Origin: Paenibacillus lutrae
GTDB taxonomy: Bacteria > Bacillota > Bacilli > Paenibacillales > NBRC-103111
Direction: 5' to 3'
Length of the DNA stretch: 64,000 bases
Assembly: GCF_009757775.1 (NCBI RefSeq)
Contig: NZ_RHLK01000006.1
Location: forward strand, 62,001-126,000
Part shown: positions 37,824 through 45,482 of the stretch, in pieces
Numbering within the stretch: position 1 is the stretch's first letter
Layout: each line of letters starts with the position of its first letter
Program-made: the position numbers and the translations under genes
The notes under the pieces: model-generated
Database searches by the model: none
The model's input: the letters and a program-made list of their open reading frames with translations, nothing else
Told to the model about the DNA's origin: nothing

Positions 37824-38255
37824 TCACCTCCCCCAGTTTTTCATAACTTTTGGAACATAATTCTGTGTTTCCTTCGGTAGATACTTAGACACCGTATTCC
37901 AGTCACGGGAGCCGGCCTTTTTTATCGCTTTATTGACATTGCCTGGACCCGCATTATATGCAGCAATTCCCAAACGTTCATCTCCGTATTTACCAATCAT
38001 GGATGCTAGGTACTTAGCTCCACCCATAACGTTCTGTGCAGGATCGTTTGGATCCACTCCTAATTCTTTAGCTGTTGCTGGCATCAGTTGCATAAGACCC
38101 ATTGCGCCTACTGGACTTTTGGCTTTGGGATTAAAAGAAGACTCTGCCTTTGATACCGCACCCAACAAACCGATATCTAATCCGGTTTGAGAGGCAGCGT
38201 TAGAATAATACCCCCGGTATGCCTGTGGAATTCCACTAGCCCCGGGGGATGTCAG
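37824..38255 (-). CDS. Lytic transglycosylase (SLT) domain reached by -1 frameshift
   Basis: The frame encodes 143 residues from the slip point. A goose-lysozyme/SLT fold is clear: GLLGAVSKAESSFNPKAKSP with the catalytic Glu, VGAMGLMQLMPATA, and YLASMIGKYGDERLGIAAYNAGPG. It would open peptidoglycan during DNA entry. No ATG/GTG start or ribosome binding site is found; the first possible TTG (38168) has none and would cut into the domain. Coding character extends upstream of it without a break to the G GGA AAC slippery site of the 446-aa gene. I therefore read it as the C-terminal extension of that protein (fusion about 589 residues). Confidence 0.75.
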   Translation of the reverse strand: MTSPGASGIPQAYRGYYSNAASQTGLDIGLLGAVSKAESSFNPKAKSPVGAMGLMQLMPATAKELGVDPNDPAQNVMGGAKYLASMIGKYGDERLGIAAYNAGPGNVNKAIKKAGSRDWNTVSKYLPKETQNYVPKVMKNWGR

Positions 38256-38261
38256 TTTCCC
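38211..38261 (-). promoter_or_regulatory. Programmed -1 ribosomal frameshift signal
   Basis: On the minus strand the heptamer G GGA AAC (38255-38261) is in the zero frame directly before the TGA stop (38252-38254). A 6-nt spacer TGACAT follows, then a 7-bp pure GC stem CCCCCGG / CCGGGGG (38242-38248 with 38211-38217). The 24-nt loop holds the palindrome GTGGAATTCCAC (38225-38236). All three parts match the standard layout; lambda G/GT uses the close relative G GGA AAG. Confidence 0.8.
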
Positions 38262-39592
38262 GGTGTATCTAGTAGTCTCTTCTGTTCTTCGGTCATATCC
38301 AATTTATATCTAGCAAACAGTTTGGCATTTTCTTTGTCGGATAACCCTCCTCCAAGAATCATCAACTCTAATTGCTCTTTAGGAGTGATTACATTTCCTT
38401 CATCATCTTTAGTGACTGCCTTATCTAGATAACTTGCATAGTCTTCTGCCGTTATTTGCTGCTGCCCTTTGTTTTTCAACTCATCTAACTGGGCCAATCT
38501 GAATTGGTTGTCTGGATTGTTCACATCTTTTGACCAACTGAATTTTTCGCGATCCAGTACCAGGCCATCCATCGAAAGTCCGAGTTGCGATGCTCTATAA
38601 CTGTCATTTGCAGCCATTTCCAGTTGTCTCATAGCAGCTTCTACCCCAAATTGCTTAACATTCTCTGCAAATTTCTCACGTTCTAATGTTGGGAGATTAT
38701 CTAGGTAACCCGTTAAAGCAGATGTCGTTATTTTTTGGTTGTGATCCTGTGCCTGTCCCTGCATCGTGCGCCCTAATGAAGGTTGCCTGCCTAAGTTCAT
38801 CCAATCATCTACGGGTGTACCGATATTGCCTGTGCGATCCATGAAATTAAACAACATGTCCATATTCTTGACGCGTGTATCCATGGTGTTCTCACCGCCG
38901 TACTTACCGGTTAGCGCTGATTCAGCTATGTTATTTTGGAACTCTTGCTGCCCAAGGTTGTTATAAGTAGATAGAACACTTGCCAGTGCGCTCTTGTATT
39001 CGTTATCCCGGTTATAGTTTTCTTTGTTGATATCGAAGTCCCATTTATTCTGATCCTGATTCCGTGTATATGCTTGGTCAATGAGTTGTGGCAGGATCTG
39101 AGTATCCACTCGTTCCATTTGCTTATTTGCTATTTGATGTGAAAGTGTTTCTGACAGCGATGAGTTACCTTGTCCGCTGCCGCGGAGCTTGGCCATGGTA
39201 TTGTTTTGCTCAGTCGCTATGTTAGTGCGCGCTTGCCTCAATGCATTTTGGTAGTATGGATCGGTGTTCTGGTCATACGAGAATGGTTTTGGCGCCGTAA
39301 CCTGCGTAGGTTTCTGTCTGGCTATATCAACCCATTGTTGAAGGGCATTGTTTCTTTCAGCGGTGAAATCATTTGTTTTAGAAGCGTATCCACCCGTTGC
39401 TACATCAATTTGTCCCATCCATTTCTTGGCCCCAGCTGCTCTATCCGTGTCACCAAGTGAACTAGCTGCATTAAACACTTCCATCGCACGTTGGTACTCA
39501 GTTTTGCCACCATCTTTATTTTGCGAGTAGTTAATAAGCCTTTGTTCATAAGGAACATCATCGTCAACCGGTTTGCGGTATTGATAGGCCAT
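38252..39592 (-). CDS. Virion protein (446 aa), zero-frame product of the frameshift pair
   Basis: The protein is hydrophilic and mostly helical, rich in Asn and Gln (NIATEQNNTMAKLRGSGQGN, NYNRDNEYKSALASVLSTYNN). No catalytic motif is visible. The start ATG 39592 has TAAGGAGG six bases upstream. The gene lies in the ejection-protein position of podovirus maps, before the giant protein. Its stop is part of the frameshift signal, so a minority product carries the transglycosylase domain at its C-terminus. A role as internal virion protein is inferred. Confidence 0.7.
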   Translation of the reverse strand: MAYQYRKPVDDDVPYEQRLINYSQNKDGGKTEYQRAMEVFNAASSLGDTDRAAGAKKWMGQIDVATGGYASKTNDFTAERNNALQQWVDIARQKPTQVTAPKPFSYDQNTDPYYQNALRQARTNIATEQNNTMAKLRGSGQGNSSLSETLSHQIANKQMERVDTQILPQLIDQAYTRNQDQNKWDFDINKENYNRDNEYKSALASVLSTYNNLGQQEFQNNIAESALTGKYGGENTMDTRVKNMDMLFNFMDRTGNIGTPVDDWMNLGRQPSLGRTMQGQAQDHNQKITTSALTGYLDNLPTLEREKFAENVKQFGVEAAMRQLEMAANDSYRASQLGLSMDGLVLDREKFSWSKDVNNPDNQFRLAQLDELKNKGQQQITAEDYASYLDKAVTKDDEGNVITPKEQLELMILGGGLSDKENAKLFARYKLDMTEEQKRLLDTPGN

Positions 39593-39603
39593 GTTCATCC
39601 TCC

Positions 39604-39846
39604 TTAATGACGTTTTGTTCGATAACCCTTTTTCGATTCCTTGAATTTCCATGAAGAAATCACAGTGATTACTATTGCAACGTTTTTATCTTTAACGTCC
39701 AGAATTACAACGTTTTTGTTCTTGCAAACCCACCTTACTCTTCCGTTAATACTCGGCAGTATCTTCAATTCATTTCGTAATTCTTCAATGTCCACCTTCT
39801 GTTGCTTGCACCTTGACCTAGCATGGGAAGAGAAAATAACCTGCAA
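39604..39846 (-). CDS. Small hypothetical phage protein (80 aa)
   Basis: The frame begins at TTG 39846 with GGAGG nine bases upstream. FSSHARSRCKQQKVDIEEL near the N-terminus loosely recalls the DUF4258 pattern (His-Ala-x-x-Arg, then an acidic helix) and beta strands follow (VVILDVKDKNVAIVITVIS). This similarity is weak. It lies 11 bp upstream of the 446-aa gene. Confidence 0.55.
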   Translation of the reverse strand: MQVIFSSHARSRCKQQKVDIEELRNELKILPSINGRVRWVCKNKNVVILDVKDKNVAIVITVISSWKFKESKKGYRTKRH

Positions 39847-39870
39847 ATACCTCGACCTCCGAATAACAAA

Positions 39871-39896
39871 AAGAGCCTAGCATCTACTAGACTCTT
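39871..39896 (-). terminator. Minus-strand terminator next to the toxin-like locus
   Basis: Stem AAGAGTCTAG / CTAGGCTCTT (one mismatch), followed on the minus strand by TTTTTG. It ends leftward transcription coming through the toxin-like locus before the 80-aa gene. Confidence 0.7.
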
Positions 39897-39904
39897 CCAA
39901 TTTC

Positions 39905-39913
39905 TGATATAAT
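39905..39913 (+). promoter_or_regulatory. Extended -10 promoter of the toxin-like gene
   Basis: TGATATAAT: a perfect TATAAT (39908-39913) with the TGn extension. The -35 region is poor, which is common with extended -10 promoters. Confidence 0.6.
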
Positions 39914-39949
39914 AATTTCACTGACACGGGTGGGCGACCAGCAGCACCT

Positions 39950-39969
39950 ACCTCCTTACGAAAGGAGGT
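39950..39969 (+). promoter_or_regulatory. Hairpin that buries the toxin ribosome binding site
   Basis: ACCTCCTT-ACGA-AAGGAGGT is a perfect 8-bp stem with a 4-nt loop whose 3' arm is the complete Shine-Dalgarno sequence. Translation of the toxin should be blocked unless the leader is refolded or processed, as in several type I toxin mRNAs. Confidence 0.8.
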
Positions 39970-39977
39970 GATGCGAC

Positions 39978-40106
39978 TTGGTCACTCTTGAAACGATTGG
40001 CGACATCCTGAAGGTACTTGCTTCCTTGCTGAGCATTGTGTTTGGCGTTCGGAAGCTCTACCGCTGGATTCGTAAGCGTAGCAAGAGAAAAACCCACCGC
40101 AAATAG
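39978..40106 (+). CDS. Type I toxin-like small membrane peptide (42 aa)
   Basis: TTG 39978 lies 8 nt after AAGGAGGTG. The 42-residue peptide has one hydrophobic helix (ILKVLASLLSIVFGV) followed by a strongly basic tail (RKLYRWIRKRSKRKTHRK). This is the architecture of type I toxins and holin-like toxins of Firmicutes. It runs against the direction of the late genes and has its own promoter, leader hairpin and terminator. A leaderless bacteriocin-like or antimicrobial peptide is an alternative. No homolog could be checked. Confidence 0.65.
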   Translation: MVTLETIGDILKVLASLLSIVFGVRKLYRWIRKRSKRKTHRK

Positions 40107-40221
40107 GTTAGCCGCCTAAGGCGGGTTTTCTCTTCTGCATTACCTGAGAAATGCTGCCTGGTTAATCTCTCGTTGTCAGGAGACGGGGTTGCGACCCGTC
40201 TTACTTTAGTTTACACTTGTT
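40084..40221 (-). ncRNA. Candidate antisense RNA to the toxin-like mRNA
   Basis: A minus-strand promoter is predicted with -35 TTGTAA (40252-40257) and -10 TAAAAT (40228-40233), 18 bp apart. A transcript from about 40221 would run to a terminator formed by AAAACCCGCC / GGTGGGTTTT and a U-run near 40084. It would be about 138 nt and pair with the toxin 3' UTR and last codons, as in txpA/RatA and bsrG/SR4. Confidence 0.5.
40111..40134 (+). terminator. Terminator of the toxin-like mRNA
   Basis: Stem CCGCC / GGCGG with loop TAA, followed by GTTTTCTCTT, five bases past the stop codon. Confidence 0.7.
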
Positions 40222-40323
40222 GCATTAATTTTATCACATGGTTACAAGTATTTACAATACTTCATCTTTCTCAAATATCCCTACTCTGGTAATATTTATA
40301 TTTATGAGAGGGGGTGTAAAAAC

Positions 40324-40500
40324 ATGGCTACAACTATTGAACTTGAAATTGCTAAAGAACTAACTCTTGCTGTTTTACCGAATATTAATATCATTCCACC
40401 CATCAATGAAAATAACGGTAACAAATATCTTGCTGATCAAGTCGTTAACGTGTATCAAACTATTTTAAAAGGTGTGGTTAAAGGTTGTGACGAGACGTAG
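40324..40500 (+). CDS. Small rightward phage protein (58 aa)
   Basis: ATG 40324 follows GAGAGGGGG at 7-8 nt. The 58-residue product has an amphipathic N-terminal helix (ELEIAKELTLAVLPNINII) and no known motif. It lies downstream of the toxin-like gene in the same direction but behind two hairpins, and converges on the 56-aa gene with a 23-bp overlap. Probably cargo rather than virion structure. Confidence 0.55.
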   Translation: MATTIELEIAKELTLAVLPNINIIPPINENNGNKYLADQVVNVYQTILKGVVKGCDET

Positions 40501-40648
40501 TTGCCTGTATTAAGTTTGCAAGTCCGTTTATAACCTCCGGCAGAATATGCAGTTCTTGGCTGGAGGTTTTTCTTTCTACTACCAGCTGTACCCATTCACA
40601 GGTTTTAGCGATTGTCTCATTTACTATACTTACTGTCTCTGTTTCCAT
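40478..40648 (-). CDS. Small leftward phage protein (56 aa)
   Basis: ATG 40648 follows TTAGGAGATG. The 56-residue product is helical (TVSIVNETIAKTCEWVQLVV, LPEVINGLANLIQ). It belongs to the late gene direction and overlaps the convergent 58-aa gene at the 3' ends. Function unknown. Confidence 0.6.
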   Translation of the reverse strand: METETVSIVNETIAKTCEWVQLVVERKTSSQELHILPEVINGLANLIQATTSRHNL

Positions 40649-40698
40649 TATATCATCTCCTAATTATAAGAGCCCCCACCTAATGGTGAGAGCTCTTT

Positions 40699-40929
40699 TT
40701 ATTTTGTTACTGTGGTTGCAGATGCTATGTCTTCCGTAATCACTTCATAAGTTAATTCCGGAATTGGATTCTCAGTGCTGATGGATGATGTAAATACAAC
40801 CGTCATCTTCTGCTTCCAGTGACCCCCGTTAAGCATAATTACATTATCTTGTTGGGTCACAATCGTTTCTGGCGAACTGTACATGGAAATCATCATAAAG
40901 ACTTTAAATAATATTTGTTCGACTGTCAT
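40699..40929 (-). CDS. Small phage protein (76 aa)
   Basis: A beta-rich 76-residue product (QKMTVVFTSSIST, LTYEVITEDIAS) with a helical start (TVEQILFKVFMMISMY). The ribosome binding site is weak (GGCGGTG) and the start is in an ATATGA overlap with a 21-codon mini frame behind the tail gene, so coupling is likely. Probably a minor tail protein. Confidence 0.55.
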   Translation of the reverse strand: MTVEQILFKVFMMISMYSSPETIVTQQDNVIMLNGGHWKQKMTVVFTSSISTENPIPELTYEVITEDIASATTVTK

Positions 40930-40987
40930 ATTGGCACCGCCACTGTAAAATTTAATAGAACCACAGTACCATTTATCCCAGTATTTC

Positions 40988-41566
40988 TCAAGGTGACGGA
41001 GGTGGATAAAAGGGCCTGCTTTCCAGCTGGGCTACTCTGTTCTCCAAGTTATTCAACCTGTTTAAAACAGACTGACCACCTATTCTTACATCCTCCGCAA
41101 AAATAATATTATTGACCACTAACCCCTGGGGACTGCCTATGTTTAATGCTATAAAACCGTCAGCGTTAATTGAAATATCCCCTGATAGATACCGGATATA
41201 TGCAGCAGACCCGGGAGAGTTCGAAAATCTAATTGATTTTATGTTTCCGTCCAGTTGATTGCCGAGGTATACATTATTTCCGATTGTGGCATCTGTTTGA
41301 ATGTTGATTGTCCCACCCACAAACTGACTCGCTTTAATCACGATACCTTCGATCAATCCAGCAGTTATGTGACCAATGTCCGCAGTAAATGCAGAGAGTT
41401 CTTTGACATCGATCCGATCGGCTTGTATTGATTTCGCACGAATGTTTTCATTACCGATCATGCCATCCATAAGGTAATTAACTTCTTTCGCTATTAATCC
41501 AACAAGGTTACCTAGTTGTTCTGGAGTCATTCCCGGTTCTACCCGTGGCAAATTAAGATTTCCCAT
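40988..41566 (-). CDS. Tail-associated repeat-rich protein (192 aa)
   Basis: The N-terminal 50 residues are helical (QLGNLVGLIAKEVNYLMDG). Then a run of short beta units follows (IRAKSIQADRIDVKELSAF, ADIGHITAGLIEGIVIKASQ, GGTINIQTDATIGNNVYLG) typical of phage fibre or baseplate beta-helices. The C-terminus has a coiled-coil heptad run (VLNRLNNLENRVAQLESR) and a Pro-rich tail. Likely a trimeric tail fibre part. Confidence 0.65.
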   Translation of the reverse strand: MGNLNLPRVEPGMTPEQLGNLVGLIAKEVNYLMDGMIGNENIRAKSIQADRIDVKELSAFTADIGHITAGLIEGIVIKASQFVGGTINIQTDATIGNNVYLGNQLDGNIKSIRFSNSPGSAAYIRYLSGDISINADGFIALNIGSPQGLVVNNIIFAEDVRIGGQSVLNRLNNLENRVAQLESRPFYPPPSP

Positions 41567-41575
41567 GTGACCCTC

Positions 41576-42988
41576 CTACCTTAATGGTAAATAATCTTCT
41601 TCCCTTGCTATTTCGTGTATCGTTACCGGTCCGGTACATTCAATCTTTAGCCGTATGTACCGCGCATTAACCGCCACATTGGACCGGATATAGATAGGCC
41701 GGCTGCTGAGCCAACCGGAAGGTATGTCTTGGACAAGCACCCAATCATCATCCCCGGTTACTTGCTTGCTCATGTAGACTTTCATCGTGCCACCCGGCGG
41801 TATACTGGCCGTAATCCAAGCTTTCAACCACCGGATGCACTGTGACATGGACGGGGCGGTAAACGCCTTAGAAACCCATGTAGACGCAACAGGCGAAGCG
41901 TTATCGGCGGCACCTCCAAGTTTCAGCACACGACCGTTATGATCTCCTACATAAAGCACACCGCCCATGGTAGCGAAGCAAGTCGGCTGGATGTCTCGCC
42001 AAGTGAACCAGATATCCTTTGTCGGATCATACTCCAGGATTACGTTCGGGAACAGGCTATTGCCGATTGGTATAGACACAAATAGTTTCTTTCCATCCGT
42101 GCCAAGTGAGCAAGTATCCCGGGCCTCAACGTTTATATGGTCCACATACCATTGCACAGGTGCGGAAAATTGTTTGCGCGGCGCCGAACCTCCCATATAC
42201 TCATAGATCCCTTTACGATCAAGAATATACATAACACCGTTGATTGTGACGACACAACGGTTATTGATGGCCCCGGTATCAAACGTAACCGGTTGGACTC
42301 GAAAGGTAGATACCATAGCTCCGAACATCTCATGCATGCTGCTCTGTTTGAAGATGGTGACATGTCCGATGCCAGCTTTAACAGCCGTGATCATCTCGCC
42401 ATCTGGTGTATCAATGCCAATGAAATAAGAGTCTTCATCGTCTCCATTAAACAACTGCCATTTGTCAGCACTGCCACCCGCGGTAGCATGAAGGGTGTTA
42501 TTAACAGCAGCCCACAAGCGATCATAGTATTGCTCAACAAAATTTAATTTCCCAACTGGATTCCCCAGATTCGAAACCGAGCTGCCGTTATATGCTTTTA
42601 CTCCATCTTTGCCGTTCGTCCCAACCAGATGAACGTCCGACAGGTTGGCTTTAACATTGGTGAAGGACCACATCACTGATACATCTAGCCCGGATACCAA
42701 TGGAGCGCTCCAAGTCGAGCCGATCCATTTACGCCATGTGCCATCACTAAATACTGCATGCAGCTCAGTGTCTTTCCAAACGCCTAATCCAAGCACTTTG
42801 GATCCGATTGCAGTATCTAAAACAGAAAACCCCGGACGCACCGACAAAGCCGGATATAGCGCCGAGGTTAGATTCTTTGTTTCGGTTGCAAATTGAGGTG
42901 ATATGGAAAGAGCATCTAATCTACTCTCGCCCTTAAACTCTCGCTGAATGATGGCCGGCTTATTACGTATTGGTGGTAAAGGCCTCAT
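41576..42988 (-). CDS. Tail hub / DNA-stabilisation protein, P22 gp10-like beta-propeller
   Basis: The product has 470 residues, about the length of P22 gp10 (472). The sequence has propeller-like repeats: LGLGVWKDTELHAVFSDGTWRK, CVVTINGVMYILDRKGIYEYMG, CFATMGGVLYVGDHNGRVLKLGG, each a four-strand blade pattern. The C-terminal 90 residues look like a separate beta-sandwich. It would plug the head after packaging and hold the tailspikes. The start overlaps the previous stop (ATGA). The gp10 assignment rests on length, fold pattern and position only. Confidence 0.62.
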   Translation of the reverse strand: MRPLPPIRNKPAIIQREFKGESRLDALSISPQFATETKNLTSALYPALSVRPGFSVLDTAIGSKVLGLGVWKDTELHAVFSDGTWRKWIGSTWSAPLVSGLDVSVMWSFTNVKANLSDVHLVGTNGKDGVKAYNGSSVSNLGNPVGKLNFVEQYYDRLWAAVNNTLHATAGGSADKWQLFNGDDEDSYFIGIDTPDGEMITAVKAGIGHVTIFKQSSMHEMFGAMVSTFRVQPVTFDTGAINNRCVVTINGVMYILDRKGIYEYMGGSAPRKQFSAPVQWYVDHINVEARDTCSLGTDGKKLFVSIPIGNSLFPNVILEYDPTKDIWFTWRDIQPTCFATMGGVLYVGDHNGRVLKLGGAADNASPVASTWVSKAFTAPSMSQCIRWLKAWITASIPPGGTMKVYMSKQVTGDDDWVLVQDIPSGWLSSRPIYIRSNVAVNARYIRLKIECTGPVTIHEIAREEDYLPLR

Positions 42989-43137
42989 GTCATTGTCTGA
43001 TCCCTTCTAGGCAGATCGAGTATCATTTGTGCCTCTTGTTGAGTGAGGTACCCTTTTGTCAAAGCATTCTGGATGTTCGTTTCCTCTATCTGCCCTAGCA
43101 GCCACTGCCCTCGCAGAAAGTCATAAAATACCTTCAT
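42985..43137 (-). CDS. Small XkdX-like phage protein (50 aa)
   Basis: The 50-residue frame starts at ATG 43137 and ends in an ATGA overlap with the gp10-like gene. The pattern (bulky aromatic N-terminus, then EETNIQNALTKGYLTQQEAQMIL) resembles XkdX-family proteins, which follow tail genes in Bacillus phages. Function unknown. Confidence 0.6.
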   Translation of the reverse strand: MKVFYDFLRGQWLLGQIEETNIQNALTKGYLTQQEAQMILDLPRRDQTMT

Positions 43138-43148
43138 ATCGTTCACCC

Positions 43149-43421
43149 CTAAACTTGAATGAGTGTCATCATCATCTGTTCTACCATCTCCAACCTCTTT
43201 TCATAGGTTGGAGGTAACTGTAGTCTCAAGTCACTCATGTCTGCCAGGACCTCTCCCACGACCTGTTGTGTCGCCTCTTTTAACACATAATCCGTAAGCG
43301 ATAAATCGATGTTTTGGATCGTGCTATTAACACCGATAATCTCAATATCTGAATGAGAGACTACGTTTTCTACGATTGCAATAATCACATTATCGGACTT
43401 ATTGTATAGGATTCCGATCAT
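43149..43421 (-). CDS. Small phage protein (90 aa)
   Basis: A 90-residue product with beta strands at the start (IGILYNKSDNVIIAIVENVV) and a helical C-terminus. Its start overlaps the tailspike stop by 4 bp. It sits in the slot of tail accessory proteins. No family recognised. Confidence 0.6.
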   Translation of the reverse strand: MIGILYNKSDNVIIAIVENVVSHSDIEIIGVNSTIQNIDLSLTDYVLKEATQQVVGEVLADMSDLRLQLPPTYEKRLEMVEQMMMTLIQV

Positions 43422-44356
43422 CGGATGACTCCTCCCCCAAATGTTGCATCATTGCCACCTGTTGGCTGTGATAGATATTTTGATATTGTGCCGCCTTCAA
43501 TGGCAAGTAGACCAAAAGTGTTTCCACTTCCCGAGTTATTGGTTGAATATATTTTCGAATTGATCTCCGAAGCAATCGCGGCATATTTCCCTGAAAATTC
43601 ACAGCCGCTAATCACCCCCATAGCCGACTTGGCCGTAGCACCTTGTATGGTGGCTGTAATCACGTGCCTACAAATATCTAACTGGAATCGATAGGAATTA
43701 TCAAACAAAAATGCATTTTTTTCTGTTATGGTCGCTTCAAATCCCCTTATATATGCTGGAGTTAAACAGTTGGCGACACCAAACGACCTAATTTTATAAT
43801 TCGTTGATTCAGTTAAGCTCCCGGCGCCAAGAACCCTTATGACACCCGAACCTGTAAAACCGCCTAAAGAAAAATCTTCGTCATATAGTCCAGGAGCGAC
43901 ATTAATAGTCACAACATGATTTATAATCTGAGGCAACCGCGAAACGGCCACATTAAAAGATTTTAGTGCTGTTCCCGAGGATAACCCGTCATTAGAATTG
44001 CTACCAGTCGGCGCGACAAATAACGAGATGTTTCCTGTGGTTTTTAAGTAACTCAGCACATTCCCTAATTGCTGGATAATACCGGAATACCCTCCGACAA
44101 ACCTCGCGTTATCGCCAAAAAACACTACCTTTTCCGCATTAACAAGTGAGGTTACATAGTAATCGCCGCGTGGGAAAAAGATAGCTTTCCTACCCTCTGC
44201 GATTGCTTTGTTAACCAACTCCTGCAGCTTGACGGTTACATCTGGTCCGGGGTAAATTCCATAGGTACTAACAATATGCGTAACTTCATTCCAAGCGCGA
44301 TAATTCAAGATTGAATTAAATCCTAATTGCATTTGTTCTGCAACGTTTTGCCCCAT
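43418..44356 (-). CDS. Tailspike-like right-handed beta-helix protein
   Basis: The protein has 312 residues. The N-terminal part (AWNEVTHIVSTYGIYPGPDV, LQELVNKAIAEGRKAIFFPRGDYYVTS) is the entry motif of pectate-lyase-like tailspikes. Parallel beta-helix rungs follow to the end. A catalytic site cannot be identified. It would bind or cleave a cell-surface glycan. Lying beside the connector and hub genes it is the likely receptor-binding protein; it is shorter than P22 tailspike (about 666). Confidence 0.75.
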   Translation of the reverse strand: MGQNVAEQMQLGFNSILNYRAWNEVTHIVSTYGIYPGPDVTVKLQELVNKAIAEGRKAIFFPRGDYYVTSLVNAEKVVFFGDNARFVGGYSGIIQQLGNVLSYLKTTGNISLFVAPTGSNSNDGLSSGTALKSFNVAVSRLPQIINHVVTINVAPGLYDEDFSLGGFTGSGVIRVLGAGSLTESTNYKIRSFGVANCLTPAYIRGFEATITEKNAFLFDNSYRFQLDICRHVITATIQGATAKSAMGVISGCEFSGKYAAIASEINSKIYSTNNSGSGNTFGLLAIEGGTISKYLSQPTGGNDATFGGGVIR

Positions 44357-44357
44357 A

Positions 44358-44924
44358 TCACCACCCCGATTCGTTCGTAATTGTTATGACTTCTGGATCC
44401 TGAAACTCCGTCATGATATCCTTCTCCAGATCGATGTAATCCCCAATGAATACATTGCCTATATCGTCCCTTTGTTCTTCTGCAGCCTGCTTACAGAGGT
44501 AGTAAACAAAGATCATATGGTAGTCTTCGTGTAAGGAAGGAATGTCACTGGTCTTACTTATTACTTGAGGAGTTCCGTAATGGTAAATGGTCATGGTACT
44601 GTCTATGTCCGGAGTAGGATGAAGAATTGTAAAGCCACCCAGATTCGTATAATATCGACTTGCCCATGACGAAGAGGCCATTAACTGCTTATGTCGATAT
44701 TCTCGTCCATCAACAACTATGCTTATAAACTTCTCTGTATCAATCCCTGTAGGATAGCTTGATTGACCGGCTAAAATTTCAAAGGACTCTGCTGCAGGTA
44801 TTTTAAATTTGCGATGAAGGCGTTTGTTTAGATCATTGATATCATATATTTTGTCCGCCTCTGACCTTGCATTTGGATATTTCCGGTCAGCCATTTCGAT
44901 AATTTGAGCAACCGTCAGTCCCAT
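44358..44924 (-). CDS. Head-tail connector/adaptor protein (P22 gp4-like position)
   Basis: The product of about 188 residues begins with helices (TVAQIIEMADRKYPNARS), has a central beta region and ends in a helix-rich region (HEDYHMIFVYYLCKQAAEEQRD) seen in podovirus adaptors that attach below the portal. ATG 44924 follows GAGGGTG. The family match is by pattern and position. Confidence 0.65.
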   Translation of the reverse strand: MGLTVAQIIEMADRKYPNARSEADKIYDINDLNKRLHRKFKIPAAESFEILAGQSSYPTGIDTEKFISIVVDGREYRHKQLMASSSWASRYYTNLGGFTILHPTPDIDSTMTIYHYGTPQVISKTSDIPSLHEDYHMIFVYYLCKQAAEEQRDDIGNVFIGDYIDLEKDIMTEFQDPEVITITNESGW

Positions 44925-44925
44925 G

Positions 44926-45213
44926 TCAAACACCCTCGGTTACGAGTAAAACTTTATTACCACTTGAACTGATCGCATTGATCACGCCCTGATAAACGTT
45001 TCCTAGCGCTGCTGTCATTTCATAGCTGCCACCGTTCGGGTTGATCCTCAGACCCGTGTTTAAAGCAGCTGTGCCGCCGAGATTGACGTAAATAACCTCA
45101 TCGCTGTCATTCACAAGCAATAGGTACCTGCGGGTGGAGTTGCCTGTGTTAATGGCTGTACTGGAGCTACCCACCGTTACAGCGGTATGTTTGGATACGG
45201 AATAGTTCGCCAT
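44926..45213 (-). CDS. Small phage structural protein (95 aa)
   Basis: A beta-rich, Ser/Thr-rich 95-residue protein (HTAVTVGSSSTAINTG, YLLLVNDSDEVIYVNLG, INAISSSGNKVLLVTEGV). Such proteins decorate heads or tails. Its start shares bases with the stop of the preceding 70-aa gene. Confidence 0.6.
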   Translation of the reverse strand: MANYSVSKHTAVTVGSSSTAINTGNSTRRYLLLVNDSDEVIYVNLGGTAALNTGLRINPNGGSYEMTAALGNVYQGVINAISSSGNKVLLVTEGV

Positions 45214-45425
45214 TAAACAGCACCTCTTCTCTTTCTTTTCAGTACTTCCGGACGCTTCGTGTCCTCTGATTTATGTTCACGGGAATGGACCCGATTTTGT
45301 TCTTCGTTATGTTTGTTCAAAGCCACCAAATTATCTAAGATTCGATCCATGGTCTGCATCATTTCCCACAACATTACACGCTCTGGAGTGGTCAAATTTC
45401 CCTTTATTGTATCCCTTGAGTACAT
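45213..45425 (-). CDS. Small basic phage protein (70 aa)
   Basis: A 70-residue helical protein with a strongly basic C-terminus (RPEVLKRKRRGAV). It may bind nucleic acid or the capsid wall; no family recognised. It is coupled to the following structural gene by a 1-bp overlap. Confidence 0.55.
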   Translation of the reverse strand: MYSRDTIKGNLTTPERVMLWEMMQTMDRILDNLVALNKHNEEQNRVHSREHKSEDTKRPEVLKRKRRGAV

Positions 45426-45482
45426 AAGCTCTCCCCCTTAATAAAATAAAAAAGGAGAGCAATTATGCCCTCCTATGCCTGT

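Noticed and set aside
37824-38168. A free-standing transglycosylase starting at TTG 38168
   Set aside because: There is no ribosome binding site, the start would cut into the conserved fold, and coding character continues upstream to the frameshift signal.
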